DNA of 64,000 nucleotides from Francisellaceae bacterium (GCA_018703155.1 JABJGS010000056.1:1-64000); one strand, 5' to 3'; counted from the stretch's first letter, positions 54,319 to 64,000 are shown. Numbers and translations are program-made. Notes: generated by a model from the letters alone, not told the origin.

Positions 54319-55485
54319 CTATATTTTAACTTCTTTCTTTTCTTTATTTTTTTTGTTTAAGATAGCTGTAACGCAGCCATCACTCCAAACATTGATAGCA
54401 CTTTCTAGCATGTCGATTAGTGAGTAAAATGGTAAAATCAAACCTAAAATTACTAATGGCACTCCAAGATAAGAAAGAATAACACCAGATAAAGTATAGC
54501 AACCCATTGGGATCCCAGCGTTACCAATGGCTGCAATTGTTGCAATCACTACCCAGGCACATAGCATCATAGGTGAGAAACTTACGCCATTGCTTTCGCT
54601 AATAAATAATACGGTTGTTAGAATAAAGGCAGCGCAGGCATTCATATTGAGGGTTATGCATAAAGGTAAGCTGAACTTTGCAACTTCTGGGTCCATTTTA
54701 GCTCTGTCTATGGAGCAACGAATTGCTTCTGGCAGTGCTACGCTTGATGATTTAGACCAAAAAGCAGTACTTAGCGCAGGGACCAAATTCTTAAACAATT
54801 GTAGAGGTTTAATTCTATGAGCCATCAAAATTAATGGCAAGGTAATAAGTGCTTGGATTAGATTAGCTAGTACGATAATGCTTAGATATCTGGTGAATTG
54901 GGCCATATCAATAGTATTTAAATCTACTATAAACTCCACAATAAATGCCCATATGGCAAAAGGCAAGAGCATGAAAAATTTTCTGATGACAAACATTACT
55001 GCGTTATAGCTTGAGATAATAAATGCTTTAGTTTTCTTAAGGGGTTGCTTGGCATCATAATATCTAATAATCATGCTCAGTAGTGCGCATGACATGAGGG
55101 TGATAATTAAGCAAATACTATAAGTGCTGGTAGAGATTTGCATTCTACTACTAGTACAGTTGCCATCAATAGCGTTTGCTAGAGATGGTTGTATTATGAG
55201 ATATAAAACTAGAGCTGTTGCAGCTGAAAGCATAGTTGTGAAAATGGTGTATTTAAATAGTTGAGAAAATAATTTAGACAAGGAACTTTTTGGATTTAGA
55301 CCTGCAGCAGCTGAAGTAACAGAAAGAAATATCATAGGAATGCTGATCCATTTTAGGAATTTGACAAACCAGCATGATATTTGTTCAGATATTTCAATTA
55401 GGCTCGTTAACTGAAAATGAACTGTGGCGAATGCGCCCAAGATTGCTAGTAGGTATGTGGCAGCAGCATATTTTTTGTTAATCAT
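54319..55485 (-). CDS. Dicarboxylate/amino acid:cation symporter (DAACS)
   Basis: A 388-residue membrane protein with about eight helices. DAACS signs are WISIPMIFLSVTSAAAGL, the serine-rich re-entrant region FWSKSSSVALPEAIRC, and GNAGIPMGCYTLSGVI. The family takes up glutamate, aspartate, serine or dicarboxylates with Na+ or H+. The binding-site details do not allow the substrate to be named. It is on the minus strand, convergent with the acidic gene. Confidence 0.88.
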   Translation of the reverse strand: MINKKYAAATYLLAILGAFATVHFQLTSLIEISEQISCWFVKFLKWISIPMIFLSVTSAAAGLNPKSSLSKLFSQLFKYTIFTTMLSAATALVLYLIIQPSLANAIDGNCTSSRMQISTSTYSICLIITLMSCALLSMIIRYYDAKQPLKKTKAFIISSYNAVMFVIRKFFMLLPFAIWAFIVEFIVDLNTIDMAQFTRYLSIIVLANLIQALITLPLILMAHRIKPLQLFKNLVPALSTAFWSKSSSVALPEAIRCSIDRAKMDPEVAKFSLPLCITLNMNACAAFILTTVLFISESNGVSFSPMMLCAWVVIATIAAIGNAGIPMGCYTLSGVILSYLGVPLVILGLILPFYSLIDMLESAINVWSDGCVTAILNKKNKEKKEVKI

Positions 55486-55660
55486 ATTATTGCTTCATGT
55501 TTTTAAAAGACTACTAACTATAGCAGTTTCAGCTGGCAAGCTCAAAGAAGTGATGATACTCTAGGTCAGCAAAAAAATACAGATGGTTAGTTTGTTTAAT
55601 AAATATTGGTGTAAATCACTGACTTACAAGAAGTAACCAAACTAAGTAGGAGAACTTTCC

Positions 55661-55690
55661 TTGACAATAGCTCTGTAAATTACCTATAGT
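55661..55690 (+). promoter_or_regulatory. Sigma-70 promoter of the dcw cluster
   Basis: A perfect -35 hexamer TTGACA (55661-55666) and a -10 hexamer TATAGT (55685-55690) are 18 bp apart, 61 bases ahead of mraZ. The MraZ operator lies directly downstream. Confidence 0.75.
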
Positions 55691-55699
55691 GTGGATAAG

Positions 55700-55723
55700 T
55701 GGGGAATTGTGGAAGATTGTGGG
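55700..55723 (+). promoter_or_regulatory. MraZ operator (three TGGn repeats)
   Basis: Three direct repeats with a 10-bp period: TGGG (55700), TGGA (55710) and TGGG (55720). E. coli MraZ binds TGGGN repeats separated by 5 bases, which is the same period, near its own promoter. This supports autoregulation. A perfect DnaA-box match (TGTGGATAA, 55690-55698) and a near match (TGTGGGTAA, 55718-55726) overlap the site. Confidence 0.75.
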
Positions 55724-55751
55724 TAACACTGCTTAACAGTGATAGAAAAAC

Positions 55752-56204
55752 ATGTTTAGAGGTCTCAATCAGGTCAATTTAGACGATAAAGGGCGGTTAG
55801 CGCTACCCGCTAAGTTTAGAGTGGCTTTAAATGATGAAGTATCAGTCGTACTGACCATAGACACACAAGAGAAATGTCTCTTGCTCTATCCACTAAGTGA
55901 GTGGAGCAGTATTGAGAAAAAAATAAGCTCGTTACCAAGTTTAAATCCTACCGCAAGAAAATTACAAAGGCTATTGATTGGTCATGCAACAGAAATACAA
56001 ATTGATTCCCAAGGAAGAATGTTGTTGCCATCACCCCTTCGAGACTATGCGCAATTAAAAAAACAAGTAGTTGTGTTGGGACAGGGGAATAAATGTGAAT
56101 TTTGGGATGAGGACAATTGGCAAGAGAGACGTGCTGCCTGGTTAAGTGAGGGGCTTGTTAATCTAGATGAATTGCCAAATGAAGTGAAAAATATATCAAT
56201 ATAG
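55752..56204 (+). CDS. mraZ: Transcriptional regulator MraZ
   Basis: A 150-residue protein with two SpoVT/AbrB-like halves, each with the D-x-x-x-R motif: NLDDKGRLALPAKFR (about residues 9-23) and IDSQGRMLLPSPLR (about 80-93). MraZ binds repeats upstream of itself and represses the division cluster. It is the first gene of the dcw operon and the operator is visible upstream. Confidence 0.96.
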   Translation: MFRGLNQVNLDDKGRLALPAKFRVALNDEVSVVLTIDTQEKCLLLYPLSEWSSIEKKISSLPSLNPTARKLQRLLIGHATEIQIDSQGRMLLPSPLRDYAQLKKQVVVLGQGNKCEFWDEDNWQERRAAWLSEGLVNLDELPNEVKNISI

Positions 56205-56211
56205 ATGCACT

Positions 56212-57162
56212 ATGGTTATGATTGACGAATTACATAAAACAGTATTATTAGAAGAGGCTATTACCGCATTAGCAATTAAGGCGGATGGCATTTATATCGA
56301 TGCAACTTTTGGTCGTGGAGGACATTCGCGGGCAATTTTATCAGCACTAGGACCAAATGGATCTCTTTATATAATTGATAAAGATCCACAAGCTATTGCC
56401 TCAGGAGAAGAATTACAAGCAGCAGATCCACGAGTAAAAGTGTTTCATGGCTCATATTCACAAATAAAAGAATTATGTGTTGATGCAGATATAGTTGGTA
56501 AAGTTGATGGAGTTTTAGCAGATTTAGGTGTTTCTTCACCACAGTTAGATGAAGCAAGTAGAGGATTCAGTTTTTCTAATGATGGACCATTAGATATGCG
56601 GATGGATACTACTACTGGGCTAACTGCTGAACAATGGCTTAATGAGACTGAAGAAGAAGAGATAGCTAACACTATCTACGGTTATGGTGATGAAAGGTTT
56701 TCAAGAAGAATAGCTCGAGCTATTGTAAGAGTGCTAGCAGAGAAGAAGATATCTAGTACTTTACACTTGGCACAAATTGTCAGTAGTGCGATTCCTAAAA
56801 AAGAAAAACATAAACATCCAGCAACAAGAACTTTCCAAGCTATTCGAATCAAAATAAATAACGAACTTAGTGATCTTGAAAAATTATTACCTGAAGCTAT
56901 TGATGTTTTATCTGTTGGAGGGAGGTTAGCTATTATTAGTTTTCATTCCTTAGAAGATAAAATTGTTAAAAGATTCTTTGCTAAATTGGCAACAGGAGAT
57001 GATTATCCAAAAGATATACCAATACCACAATCAATGATTAAACCTATAGTCAAAAAAATTGGTAAACCGGTTCGAAGTAGTGAAAATGAAGTTAGTGCTA
57101 ATGTTAGATCACGTAGTGCGATCATGAGGGTTGTCGAGACTTTAGAGGGGCATCATGATTGA
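56212..57162 (+). CDS. rsmH: 16S rRNA (cytosine1402-N4)-methyltransferase RsmH
   Basis: A 316-residue protein starting LHKTVLLEEAITAL, with IYIDATFGRGGHSRAIL (SAM motif), GVLADLGVSSPQLDEASRGF, LDMRMD and GRLAIISFHSLEDKIVKRFF. It methylates N4 of C1402 in 16S rRNA, the same nucleotide whose ribose is methylated by RsmI (16955-17794). It overlaps ftsL by eight bases. Confidence 0.97.
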   Translation: MVMIDELHKTVLLEEAITALAIKADGIYIDATFGRGGHSRAILSALGPNGSLYIIDKDPQAIASGEELQAADPRVKVFHGSYSQIKELCVDADIVGKVDGVLADLGVSSPQLDEASRGFSFSNDGPLDMRMDTTTGLTAEQWLNETEEEEIANTIYGYGDERFSRRIARAIVRVLAEKKISSTLHLAQIVSSAIPKKEKHKHPATRTFQAIRIKINNELSDLEKLLPEAIDVLSVGGRLAIISFHSLEDKIVKRFFAKLATGDDYPKDIPIPQSMIKPIVKKIGKPVRSSENEVSANVRSRSAIMRVVETLEGHHD

Positions 57163-57445
57163 TACACCGTTCCTAGATATTCTCAATAAACAATATCTGT
57201 TTGGAGCTGTGCTAATAATTGTTGTTATATCACTGTCTATTGGAATGGTGTATAGCCGCTATGAAAATAGATTATTGTACTCTGAGTTACAAAAAAATTA
57301 TGAAAACCGTGATAAATTACAAGACTCTTGGAGTCAACTATTACTTGAACATGGAATGTGGGCATCTGATGTAAGAGTCGAGCAGGTGGCATATGAAAAT
57401 TTAGGCATGGTCCCCCCTAAAAAAATACAAGTGATTAAGCCATGA
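57155..57445 (+). CDS. ftsL: Cell division protein FtsL
   Basis: A 96-residue bitopic protein: short cytoplasmic start, a membrane helix (FGAVLIIVVISLSIGMVYS, about 16-34) and a periplasmic coiled-coil (ENRLLYSELQKNYENRDKLQ). Its position between rsmH and ftsI and its size identify it. It forms the FtsQLB complex at the septum. Confidence 0.92.
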   Translation: MIDTPFLDILNKQYLFGAVLIIVVISLSIGMVYSRYENRLLYSELQKNYENRDKLQDSWSQLLLEHGMWASDVRVEQVAYENLGMVPPKKIQVIKP

Positions 57446-59151
57446 ACAAAACAAACACAACATTCAATTTTAGATATGTTTTATTGCTTACCATTATTGG
57501 ATTGTCATTAGCATCTTTAATGTACAGAGTGTTTGATTTGCAAGTAGTACAAAAATCATTCTTGGAAGTTCAAGGTAATAATCGCAGCATGCGGACTTTA
57601 GAGGTTCCTGCGTATAGAGGGATGATTACTGATCGAAACAATGAACCTTTAGCTATCAGTACACCAGTGGCGTCAATATGGATAAACCCGAAAAAATTTG
57701 ATATAAAAAATGAGAATATCCAAAAGCTTCTTGAAGAATTGGAGATATCAGAAGACTATATTAATAATAAACTTGCTAAATACGAAGGCAAAGAGTTCTT
57801 ATATTTAAAAAGGCATATTCCACCAAGTGTTGGACGCAATATAATTAATCTTGAAATTCCGGGTGTTTATGCGAAAGATGAATATCGTAGATATTATCCT
57901 TATGGAGAAGTAACGGCCCATATACTAGGATTTACTGATATAGATGATGCTGGAATTGCTGGTATTGAGAGTGTTTATAATGAATGGTTACAAGGAACTA
58001 GTGGCCAACGCACCGTTTTGAAAGACAGATTAGGACGTCATGTTGATATAATTGAAAATGATAATACTGCATCACCTGGTAAAAGTATTACTCTAAGCAT
58101 CGACCAAAGATTACAGTATCTTGCTTACCAAGAATTAAAAAAAGCTGTAGAGAAGCATAATGCAAAATCAGGTAGCGTAGTAGTTTTAGATGTTAAAACA
58201 GGTGAAGTGCTAGCAATGGCAAATCAGCCAAGTTTTAATCCTAATGTTAGAAATAGAGATTATTCTCCTGAAGTATTACGTAATAGAGCTGTTGTTGACT
58301 ATTATGAACCAGGTTCAACGATGAAATCATTTAGTATGGCATCAATTTTAGAGAATCAGCCTGAATTGACACCAGCATCTTATGTGAATACATCTCCTGG
58401 TTACCTTAAATTAGCTGGTGGTGTAGTTAGAGATATACAGAATAACGGGAAATTAGATCTTGAGGGAATATTAAGAAAATCTAGTAACATCGGTATTAGT
58501 CGTTTAGTTCTCGATATGCCTGTTGATTATTTATGGGAAACCTATTACAAGCTAGGATTTGGTTATAGAAGTGGATTAAACTTCCCTGGCGAGAGTCCTG
58601 GAGTTTTACTAATGCCACAAGAGGGGCAGGAATTTGTAGCTGCAACAATGGCTTTTGGTTATAGGATGGCGGCAACAACGTTACAATTAGCAAGAGCTTA
58701 TGCAATTCTTGGTGGCGATGGGATAAGGAAGCCCGTTAGCTTAACAAAACAATTTGATCCAGTTCGAGGTGTCAGAGTACTATCTTCACGGGTGTCACGG
58801 CAGGTTATTGATATGCTAGCATCTGTTGTAGCCCAGCCACTCTCAAGAGCAAAGGTACCTGGTTACCATGCGGCAGGAAAGACTGGAACAGTCAGAAAGT
58901 TAGGGAAAGATGGCTATGAGCAAGGGCGGCATCGCTCAGTTATGGCGGGTGTTGCGCCAGCTATTGAGCCAAAGTTTGCAATCGTTGTAACCATCGATGA
59001 GCCTAGGAATGGCCAATATTATGCAAATCAAGTTAGTTCACCAGTCTTCTCAAAGATTGCATCTGGAGCCTTAAGGTTGTTTAATATACAGCCAGATATC
59101 CTTGATACTCAAGGTGTGCATGTGGCTCAAAACGAGATTGGACGTACGTGA
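57442..59151 (+). CDS. ftsI: Peptidoglycan D,D-transpeptidase FtsI (PBP3)
   Basis: A 569-residue class B penicillin-binding protein: one membrane helix (about 11-30), the pedestal domain with YRGMITDRNNEPLAIS, and the transpeptidase domain with the catalytic Ser292 in EPGSTMKS, the SSN motif (KSSNIG) and KTGT (Lys480 in AAGKTGTVRK). It cross-links septal peptidoglycan. It overlaps ftsL and murE by four bases each. Confidence 0.96.
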   Translation: MNKTNTTFNFRYVLLLTIIGLSLASLMYRVFDLQVVQKSFLEVQGNNRSMRTLEVPAYRGMITDRNNEPLAISTPVASIWINPKKFDIKNENIQKLLEELEISEDYINNKLAKYEGKEFLYLKRHIPPSVGRNIINLEIPGVYAKDEYRRYYPYGEVTAHILGFTDIDDAGIAGIESVYNEWLQGTSGQRTVLKDRLGRHVDIIENDNTASPGKSITLSIDQRLQYLAYQELKKAVEKHNAKSGSVVVLDVKTGEVLAMANQPSFNPNVRNRDYSPEVLRNRAVVDYYEPGSTMKSFSMASILENQPELTPASYVNTSPGYLKLAGGVVRDIQNNGKLDLEGILRKSSNIGISRLVLDMPVDYLWETYYKLGFGYRSGLNFPGESPGVLLMPQEGQEFVAATMAFGYRMAATTLQLARAYAILGGDGIRKPVSLTKQFDPVRGVRVLSSRVSRQVIDMLASVVAQPLSRAKVPGYHAAGKTGTVRKLGKDGYEQGRHRSVMAGVAPAIEPKFAIVVTIDEPRNGQYYANQVSSPVFSKIASGALRLFNIQPDILDTQGVHVAQNEIGRT

Positions 59152-60653
59152 AGTTAGAATTTTTACTTGTATCTATTGGTGTGCAATTTAATGTGCCTGA
59201 TGTAGATGTAAAATCAATATCCTTGTGCACTGAAACTGTGGAAAGAGGTACTTTATATTTTGCTATTAGCGAAGACAGTGTAGCTAGAGCATCACATATC
59301 AAACTTGCAATTAGCAATGGCGCTGTGGCGATCATAACTGTTGGTGATGAGGTTAGTGACTTTATTCCCATAATTAATTTATCTAAGAGTAAAAAACAGT
59401 ATATAGATATTCTGGCTATATTTTATCAGCGCTATAATACATTAAAATATTATATAGGTGTTACAGGAACTAATGGTAAAACCACTGTAGTAAACTGGAT
59501 TAGATATTTGGCAAAAAATCTGGGGGTGGATATTGGTTGCATCGGTACTCTTGGGGTTGATTTTTCTGACGTTCAAAGTAAGTCCGTACTTACTACACCA
59601 GATATTGTAAGTCTCTACTCCATACTAGATTCTTTTGCAATGAAAAATGCAATGGGTGCCGCCATTGAAGTATCATCACATGGTTTGAGTCAGGGGCGCG
59701 TCGAAGGTGTTCCATTATCTATAGGTGTTTTTACCAACATAAGCCAGGATCATCTAGATTATCATTGTACAATGGATGAATATTTTCATGCCAAAACTAA
59801 AATGTTTACGGACTTTAATCTGAAGTATGCAATATTTAATTTAGATGATGAAAAAATAAAAAATTTTCTTGAGTATGAATACAGAGGCAGTGCTAAAGTA
59901 ATAGGTTATAGCACAAAAGCAGATGTATCTTGTGGTAGATGTAATACTATAGTTAGAGCTGATGATATTCAAATAAACCGGACTAGTACTAAATTCACCC
60001 TTCATATAAACAATGAAAATTTTTGTTGTGAAATTCCAACAATTGGACTTTATAATGTTGCGAATGTACTAGCTGCAGTTTCTGCAATTTATGCGACTGG
60101 TCTTGAAATTACACATCAAATAACAGTCAGTCTTTCAAGTTTACCGACTGTTCCAGGAAGATTGGAATTAGTAGCAAGTTCCACTATTACCCCTAGTGTC
60201 TGGGTGGATTTTGCACATACTCCAGATGGATTAGATAATCTTCTGCAAGGGGCTCGAGAGGCATGTAATAAAAAATTAGTAGTGGTATTTGGTTGTGGAG
60301 GTGACAGGGATAGAAATAAGAGGCCGAAAATGCTTGCTGCAGTATTAAAATATGCTGATAAAATATATATAACGCAAGATAACTCAAGAACAGAAAAATT
60401 TTCTAAAATATTAACTGATATAACCTTTATTCATGGAAGTGATGATCCTAAAATTAATGTTATTAGCGATAGACGTGAGGCTATCGCTGCAGCGATAAGT
60501 AATGCTGAGCCTGATGATTTTGTAGTGATTGCTGGACGTGGACATGAAGCAGTGCAAGATTTAGGAGCAATAAAATTAGAATATACCGATAGTGATGCTG
60601 TTAAAAGCACGATTGCAAAATGTACAGTTAGAGAGAAAATAAATGATTATTGA
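59148..60653 (+). CDS. murE: UDP-MurNAc-tripeptide synthetase MurE
   Basis: A 501-residue Mur ligase with P loop GVTGTNGKTTVVNW, SSHGLSQGRVEGVPL and TNISQDHLDYHCTM. The substrate-recognition motif is DNSR (TQDNSRTEKF) instead of the DNPR usual in meso-diaminopimelate enzymes; Asp, Asn and Arg are kept, so DAP is still the likely substrate. It overlaps ftsI (GTG start inside TGA) and the start of murF. Confidence 0.94.
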   Translation: MKLEFLLVSIGVQFNVPDVDVKSISLCTETVERGTLYFAISEDSVARASHIKLAISNGAVAIITVGDEVSDFIPIINLSKSKKQYIDILAIFYQRYNTLKYYIGVTGTNGKTTVVNWIRYLAKNLGVDIGCIGTLGVDFSDVQSKSVLTTPDIVSLYSILDSFAMKNAMGAAIEVSSHGLSQGRVEGVPLSIGVFTNISQDHLDYHCTMDEYFHAKTKMFTDFNLKYAIFNLDDEKIKNFLEYEYRGSAKVIGYSTKADVSCGRCNTIVRADDIQINRTSTKFTLHINNENFCCEIPTIGLYNVANVLAAVSAIYATGLEITHQITVSLSSLPTVPGRLELVASSTITPSVWVDFAHTPDGLDNLLQGAREACNKKLVVVFGCGGDRDRNKRPKMLAAVLKYADKIYITQDNSRTEKFSKILTDITFIHGSDDPKINVISDRREAIAAAISNAEPDDFVVIAGRGHEAVQDLGAIKLEYTDSDAVKSTIAKCTVREKINDY

Positions 60654-62016
60654 ATCCGAAGTATTAGAATCAGTTTTTCCTGGTGTTGCAGATAAGATAG
60701 ATAGTCCTGTTCATGGGGTTGCAATTGATTCCAGGATGGTTAAAGAGGGAGAAATCTTCTTCGCTATTATTGGGGGAAATAATGATGGTCATGTTTATAT
60801 TAAACAAGCAATATCTAATGGCGCTATAGCTGTTGTTGTTCAGCATGGATATGATGCAGCAACATCAGTGCCTGTTATAATAGTTGAGGATACAACTAAA
60901 GCTCTTGGAAATTTAGCAAAGCAATTTTGGGCAAGACATAAGGTTCCTTGTGTTTTAGTAACTGGTAGTTGTGGCAAAACTACTTGTACTAGTATGTTAA
61001 ATGGAATTTTTTCTAAAGATAGAAAAGTTTTAACTCCAATTAAAAACTATAACAACGAATATGGCTTGCCATTAACAATCTTGTCGTTAATGGAAGAGCA
61101 TAATTTTGCAGTATTTGAGGTTGCTAGCAGAAATCCTGGAGATCTAGAATATCTTGTGGATATTTGCACACCAGATGTTGCTCTTGTAACTAATGTTGCC
61201 CCAGTACATATTGAAAGATTTATTGATTTAGATGGTATTGCAAAAGAAAAAGCAACAGTATATAGAGCTTTAGAAAGCAAAGGAATTGCTATTGTAAATT
61301 CTGATGATGTCTATGCTCCTTATTTTTTAAGTAACATAAAAAAACAAAGAGTAATTAGTTTTGGTATCGATTGCCCAGCAGATGTCACTTGTGGAAAAAT
61401 AAAAATATTTAAAAATAGACTTGAGTTTGTGGCACTAACACCAATAGGAGAAATATTGGTAAATGTTCCTTGTATTGGTGTGCATAATATTGTGAACATA
61501 TTAGCAGTAATAGCTGTGGCTATAGCCGCTGATGTAAGCATGGCATCAATAGTTTCAGGATTATCTACATTTAAATCGAAGCCACAACGTTTAAATGTAA
61601 TAAATGGTGTCAACAATAGTACTGTTATCGATGATACCTATAATGCTAACCCACTTTCAATGCAAGCATCACTATCTACTTTAGATGCCATGCCTGGTGT
61701 TAAGAAAGTTTTTGTTATGGGAGATATGGCTGAGTTAGGTGAGCACAGCAAATCTATGCATATGTTAATTGGTAGTCAAGCTAAATCATTAGGGGTATCA
61801 ATGTTTTTAGGATATGGCAATGATACTCGCTATGCGTGTGAGGCTTTTGGTTCCTCTGGACATCACTTTAATGATAAAATGGAGTTAACCAAGGTACTAT
61901 ATAAAATTCTTGATAAGACAACAGTAGTGCTAGTTAAAGGCTCCAGAAGTATGAAAATGGAGGATATTATTAAAAAAATATCCTTGAGTGAAATGACTGA
62001 AACACAAGGCAATTAA
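60643..62016 (+). CDS. murF: UDP-MurNAc-pentapeptide synthetase MurF
   Basis: A 457-residue Mur ligase: N-terminal domain, P loop LVTGSCGKTTCTSM, then NYNNEYGLPLTILSL, and the C-terminal domain with DDTYNANPLSMQASL and VFVMGDMAELG. It adds D-Ala-D-Ala to the tripeptide. It overlaps murE by 11 bases. Confidence 0.95.
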   Translation: MIIESEVLESVFPGVADKIDSPVHGVAIDSRMVKEGEIFFAIIGGNNDGHVYIKQAISNGAIAVVVQHGYDAATSVPVIIVEDTTKALGNLAKQFWARHKVPCVLVTGSCGKTTCTSMLNGIFSKDRKVLTPIKNYNNEYGLPLTILSLMEEHNFAVFEVASRNPGDLEYLVDICTPDVALVTNVAPVHIERFIDLDGIAKEKATVYRALESKGIAIVNSDDVYAPYFLSNIKKQRVISFGIDCPADVTCGKIKIFKNRLEFVALTPIGEILVNVPCIGVHNIVNILAVIAVAIAADVSMASIVSGLSTFKSKPQRLNVINGVNNSTVIDDTYNANPLSMQASLSTLDAMPGVKKVFVMGDMAELGEHSKSMHMLIGSQAKSLGVSMFLGYGNDTRYACEAFGSSGHHFNDKMELTKVLYKILDKTTVVLVKGSRSMKMEDIIKKISLSEMTETQGN

Positions 62017-63099
62017 ATGTTTTATTGGATTTTAGAGTTATTGCATGAGCACATACGCGGGCTCGGGGCATTTAACTATCTGACTTTGCGGTCGATAATG
62101 GCTGCTTTGACATCGTTAGTGGTGACTCTTATCCTTGGCCCAGTAGTGATAAGGTTGTTAACTAAGTTGCAGGTTGGACAAATGGTTCGTAAAGATGGGC
62201 CGCAATCTCACTATATTAAAGCTGGTACCCCAACCATGGGTGGGGTTCTGATTATCCTTTCTTTAACCATAAGTACAATTATTTGGGCAAGGTTAGATAA
62301 TAATTATATATGGTTAGTTCTTTTTGTTTCAATTAGTTTTGGTGGTATCGGCTGGCTTGATGATTATAAAAAATTAGTGCTGAAAAATTCAAAAGGATTA
62401 GCTGCCAGGTGGAAGTATTTATTACAGTCTATATGTAGCATTATTGTTGCAATAGTCTTGTATCGTATGGCAGAGACAAGTGTTGAAACAAGCTTGCAAA
62501 TTCCTTTTATAAAAAGTTTAGTGATACCTTTGGGTGTATTTTATATTGCTCTAACGTATTTTGTAATTGTAGGTACTAGTAATGCAGTTAATTTAACTGA
62601 TGGCTTAGATGGTTTAGCCATATTACCCACTGTAATGGTTGCTGCAGCTTTAGGAATTTTTGCATACATCACTGGGAATATGAAATTTTCACAATATTTG
62701 ATGATGCCGTACATATCTGGTGTGGAAGAAATATCTATATATTGCGCAGCACTATTTGGTGCTGGTCTTGGATTTCTGTGGTTCAATGCATATCCAGCAC
62801 AGATATTTATGGGTGATGTTGGAGCTTTAGGATTAGGTGCAGCTCTTGGCACTGTAGCCGTTATTGTACGTCAAGAGTTAGTACTCTTTATTATGGGAGG
62901 GGTATTTGTTATTGAAACTATATCAGTAATCTTACAAGTTGGTTCATATAAACTCACAGGTAAACGTATTTTCAAGATGGCCCCAATTCATCATCACTTT
63001 GAGTTAATTGGTTGGCCAGAGCCACGCATAATAGTTAGATTTTGGATTATAACTTTAGTGTTAACATTGGTTGGTCTGGCGACGATCAAGTTGAGATAA
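62017..63099 (+). CDS. mraY: Phospho-MurNAc-pentapeptide translocase MraY
   Basis: A 360-residue membrane protein with about 10 helices. Conserved cytoplasmic motifs are [37 protein letters not shown] and the HHHFE loop ([15 protein letters not shown]). It links phospho-MurNAc-pentapeptide to undecaprenyl phosphate to make lipid I. It starts directly after the murF stop and its own stop overlaps the murD ATG. Confidence 0.97.
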   Translation: MFYWILELLHEHIRGLGAFNYLTLRSIMAALTSLVVTLILGPVVIRLLTKLQVGQMVRKDGPQSHYIKAGTPTMGGVLIILSLTISTIIWARLDNNYIWLVLFVSISFGGIGWLDDYKKLVLKNSKGLAARWKYLLQSICSIIVAIVLYRMAETSVETSLQIPFIKSLVIPLGVFYIALTYFVIVGTSNAVNLTDGLDGLAILPTVMVAAALGIFAYITGNMKFSQYLMMPYISGVEEISIYCAALFGAGLGFLWFNAYPAQIFMGDVGALGLGAALGTVAVIVRQELVLFIMGGVFVIETISVILQVGSYKLTGKRIFKMAPIHHHFELIGWPEPRIIVRFWIITLVLTLVGLATIKLR

Positions 63100-64000
63100 T
63101 GACAATGATGAAAATTTCATTATTAGGTTTAGGTGTAACTGGCAATTCCATTTTAGATTTTCTTTGTAATCAACAACAGGCGCAAAATATATTTGTGTTT
63201 GATAGTAGAGAGAATATTATTCTAGATGATCTTTATGCTAAATATCCAAATGTGAAATTCAATCTTGGAGTTTTTGCCAAGTTTTATGAAACAATTTTAA
63301 GTTCAGATATTGTTATTTTAAGCCCTGGCATAGATCTTCGAACTGATCTAGTTACTAAGATTAAAAACCAATGTATACCTATCTTGAGTGATATTGAAAT
63401 ATTCCAGCAAAATGCTACCAAACCTATAATTGCTATAACAGGAACAAATGGTAAAAGTACAGTTACTAAGTTATGTTCTGATATGCTAAAAGAGCATGGT
63501 CTTAAAGTAGCACTGGGTGGTAATTATGGAATTCCTGCACTTTCTTTACTTGATGATGATGTAGATGTCTACATTATCGAACTATCAAGTTTTCAGTTGG
63601 ATTTGCTTAATAACACTAAATTCCATGCAGGAGTGGTGTTAAATATTAGTCCGGATCATTTGGATCGATATGATGATTTTGAAGAATATAAAAATTCAAA
63701 ACTACGTCTTTACGAAATGGTTAAGCATAAAATTGTTGATAGTGATAAAGATTTTGCACAAGTAGTGTCTACAAAAACTGTTGATACATATAGTCCCAGG
63801 GATCACAAAGCTTCTGATATTGAACTTAGCGAAATTATTCATGCATCTAAAGGGCAACATTTAGAAAATGTATTAGCTAGTATTATGTTGACTAATACTA
63901 TTATTAATGTAGATACGAAACTAATAGTAAAAGCTTTACAAAATTTTTCAGGGTTGTCACATCGCTGTGAGTTAGTATCAAAATATTCTGAAAAGCTGTG
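63099..64000 (+). CDS. murD: UDP-MurNAc-L-alanine:D-glutamate ligase MurD (3'-truncated by window edge)
   Basis: The first 300 residues of a Mur ligase that runs off the window. It opens KISLLGLGVTGNSILDFL, then has LSPGI, the P loop AITGTNGKSTVTKL, YIIELSSFQLD and NISPDHLDRYDDFEEY, all MurD features. It adds D-Glu to UDP-MurNAc-L-Ala. ATG at 63099 overlaps the mraY stop (TAATG); ATGs at 63105 and 63108 are alternatives. Confidence 0.94.
   Translation, partial: MTMMKISLLGLGVTGNSILDFLCNQQQAQNIFVFDSRENIILDDLYAKYPNVKFNLGVFAKFYETILSSDIVILSPGIDLRTDLVTKIKNQCIPILSDIEIFQQNATKPIIAITGTNGKSTVTKLCSDMLKEHGLKVALGGNYGIPALSLLDDDVDVYIIELSSFQLDLLNNTKFHAGVVLNISPDHLDRYDDFEEYKNSKLRLYEMVKHKIVDSDKDFAQVVSTKTVDTYSPRDHKASDIELSEIIHASKGQHLENVLASIMLTNTIINVDTKLIVKALQNFSGLSHRCELVSKYSEKL

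Overview
The window is AT-rich DNA from a gammaproteobacterium. Gene order gives the clearest clue. The blocks ndk-rlmN-pilF-hisS-yfgM-bamB-der followed by xseA-guaB-guaA, then queA-tgt-yajC-secD-secF-suhB, and finally a dcw cluster (mraZ-rsmH-ftsL-ftsI-murE-murF-mraY-murD) are typical of this class. Several features suggest a host-associated lineage, perhaps Legionellales-like: shortened housekeeping operons, a giant multidomain protein, an ankyrin-like protein with a basic tail, Ala-rich solenoid repeats and a candidate eukaryote-like ESCRT-III fragment. The genus cannot be fixed from the sequence alone. Layout: 1-564 is the 3' part of a tandem-repeat protein. 1067-6603 holds an M61 metallopeptidase overlapping hrpA. 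6932-15949 encodes a 3005-residue protein with a complete SecA-type motor in its middle, followed by two overlapping prepilin-like reading frames (16001-16812), rsmI and the RNase P RNA. 18257-21565 is an accessory, mostly minus-strand block with a 57-residue membrane protein, an ankyrin-like protein and a Thr/Ser-rich protein. 21754-34817 is core metabolism and envelope assembly: nucleotide supply (ndk, guaB, guaA), tRNA and rRNA enzymes, hisS, yfgM-bamB, der, an M23 peptidase, xseA and tadA. 34818-35239 is a non-coding region with three inverted DnaA-box pairs, ahead of metE and an unknown methyltransferase. 38352-43876 carries argD, sodB, grxD, a 2OG-Fe dioxygenase-like gene with a decayed relative beside it, a GST-like gene, trhO and tRNA-Leu(CAA). 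43991-52041 is queuosine synthesis, the Sec accessory proteins, a SuhB lacking one catalytic Asp, a GIN-domain protein, trmJ and a lone iscA. 52134-54236 is an accessory islet with a ParA-like ATPase with an N-terminal HTH, a gene cut by an in-frame stop, and a small acidic protein resembling the C-terminal part of ESCRT-III/Snf7. A DAACS transporter then precedes the dcw cluster, which opens with a clear promoter and a three-repeat MraZ operator. How the genes work together: the plus-strand core blocks are tightly spaced, often with 1-4 base overlaps that imply translational coupling (M61/hrpA, yfgM/bamB, guaB/guaA, GIN/trmJ, ftsL/ftsI, ftsI/murE, mraY/murD). The most unusual items are the SecA-motor giant protein, the triple DnaA-box array, the ESCRT-III-like pair and the SuhB active-site substitution.
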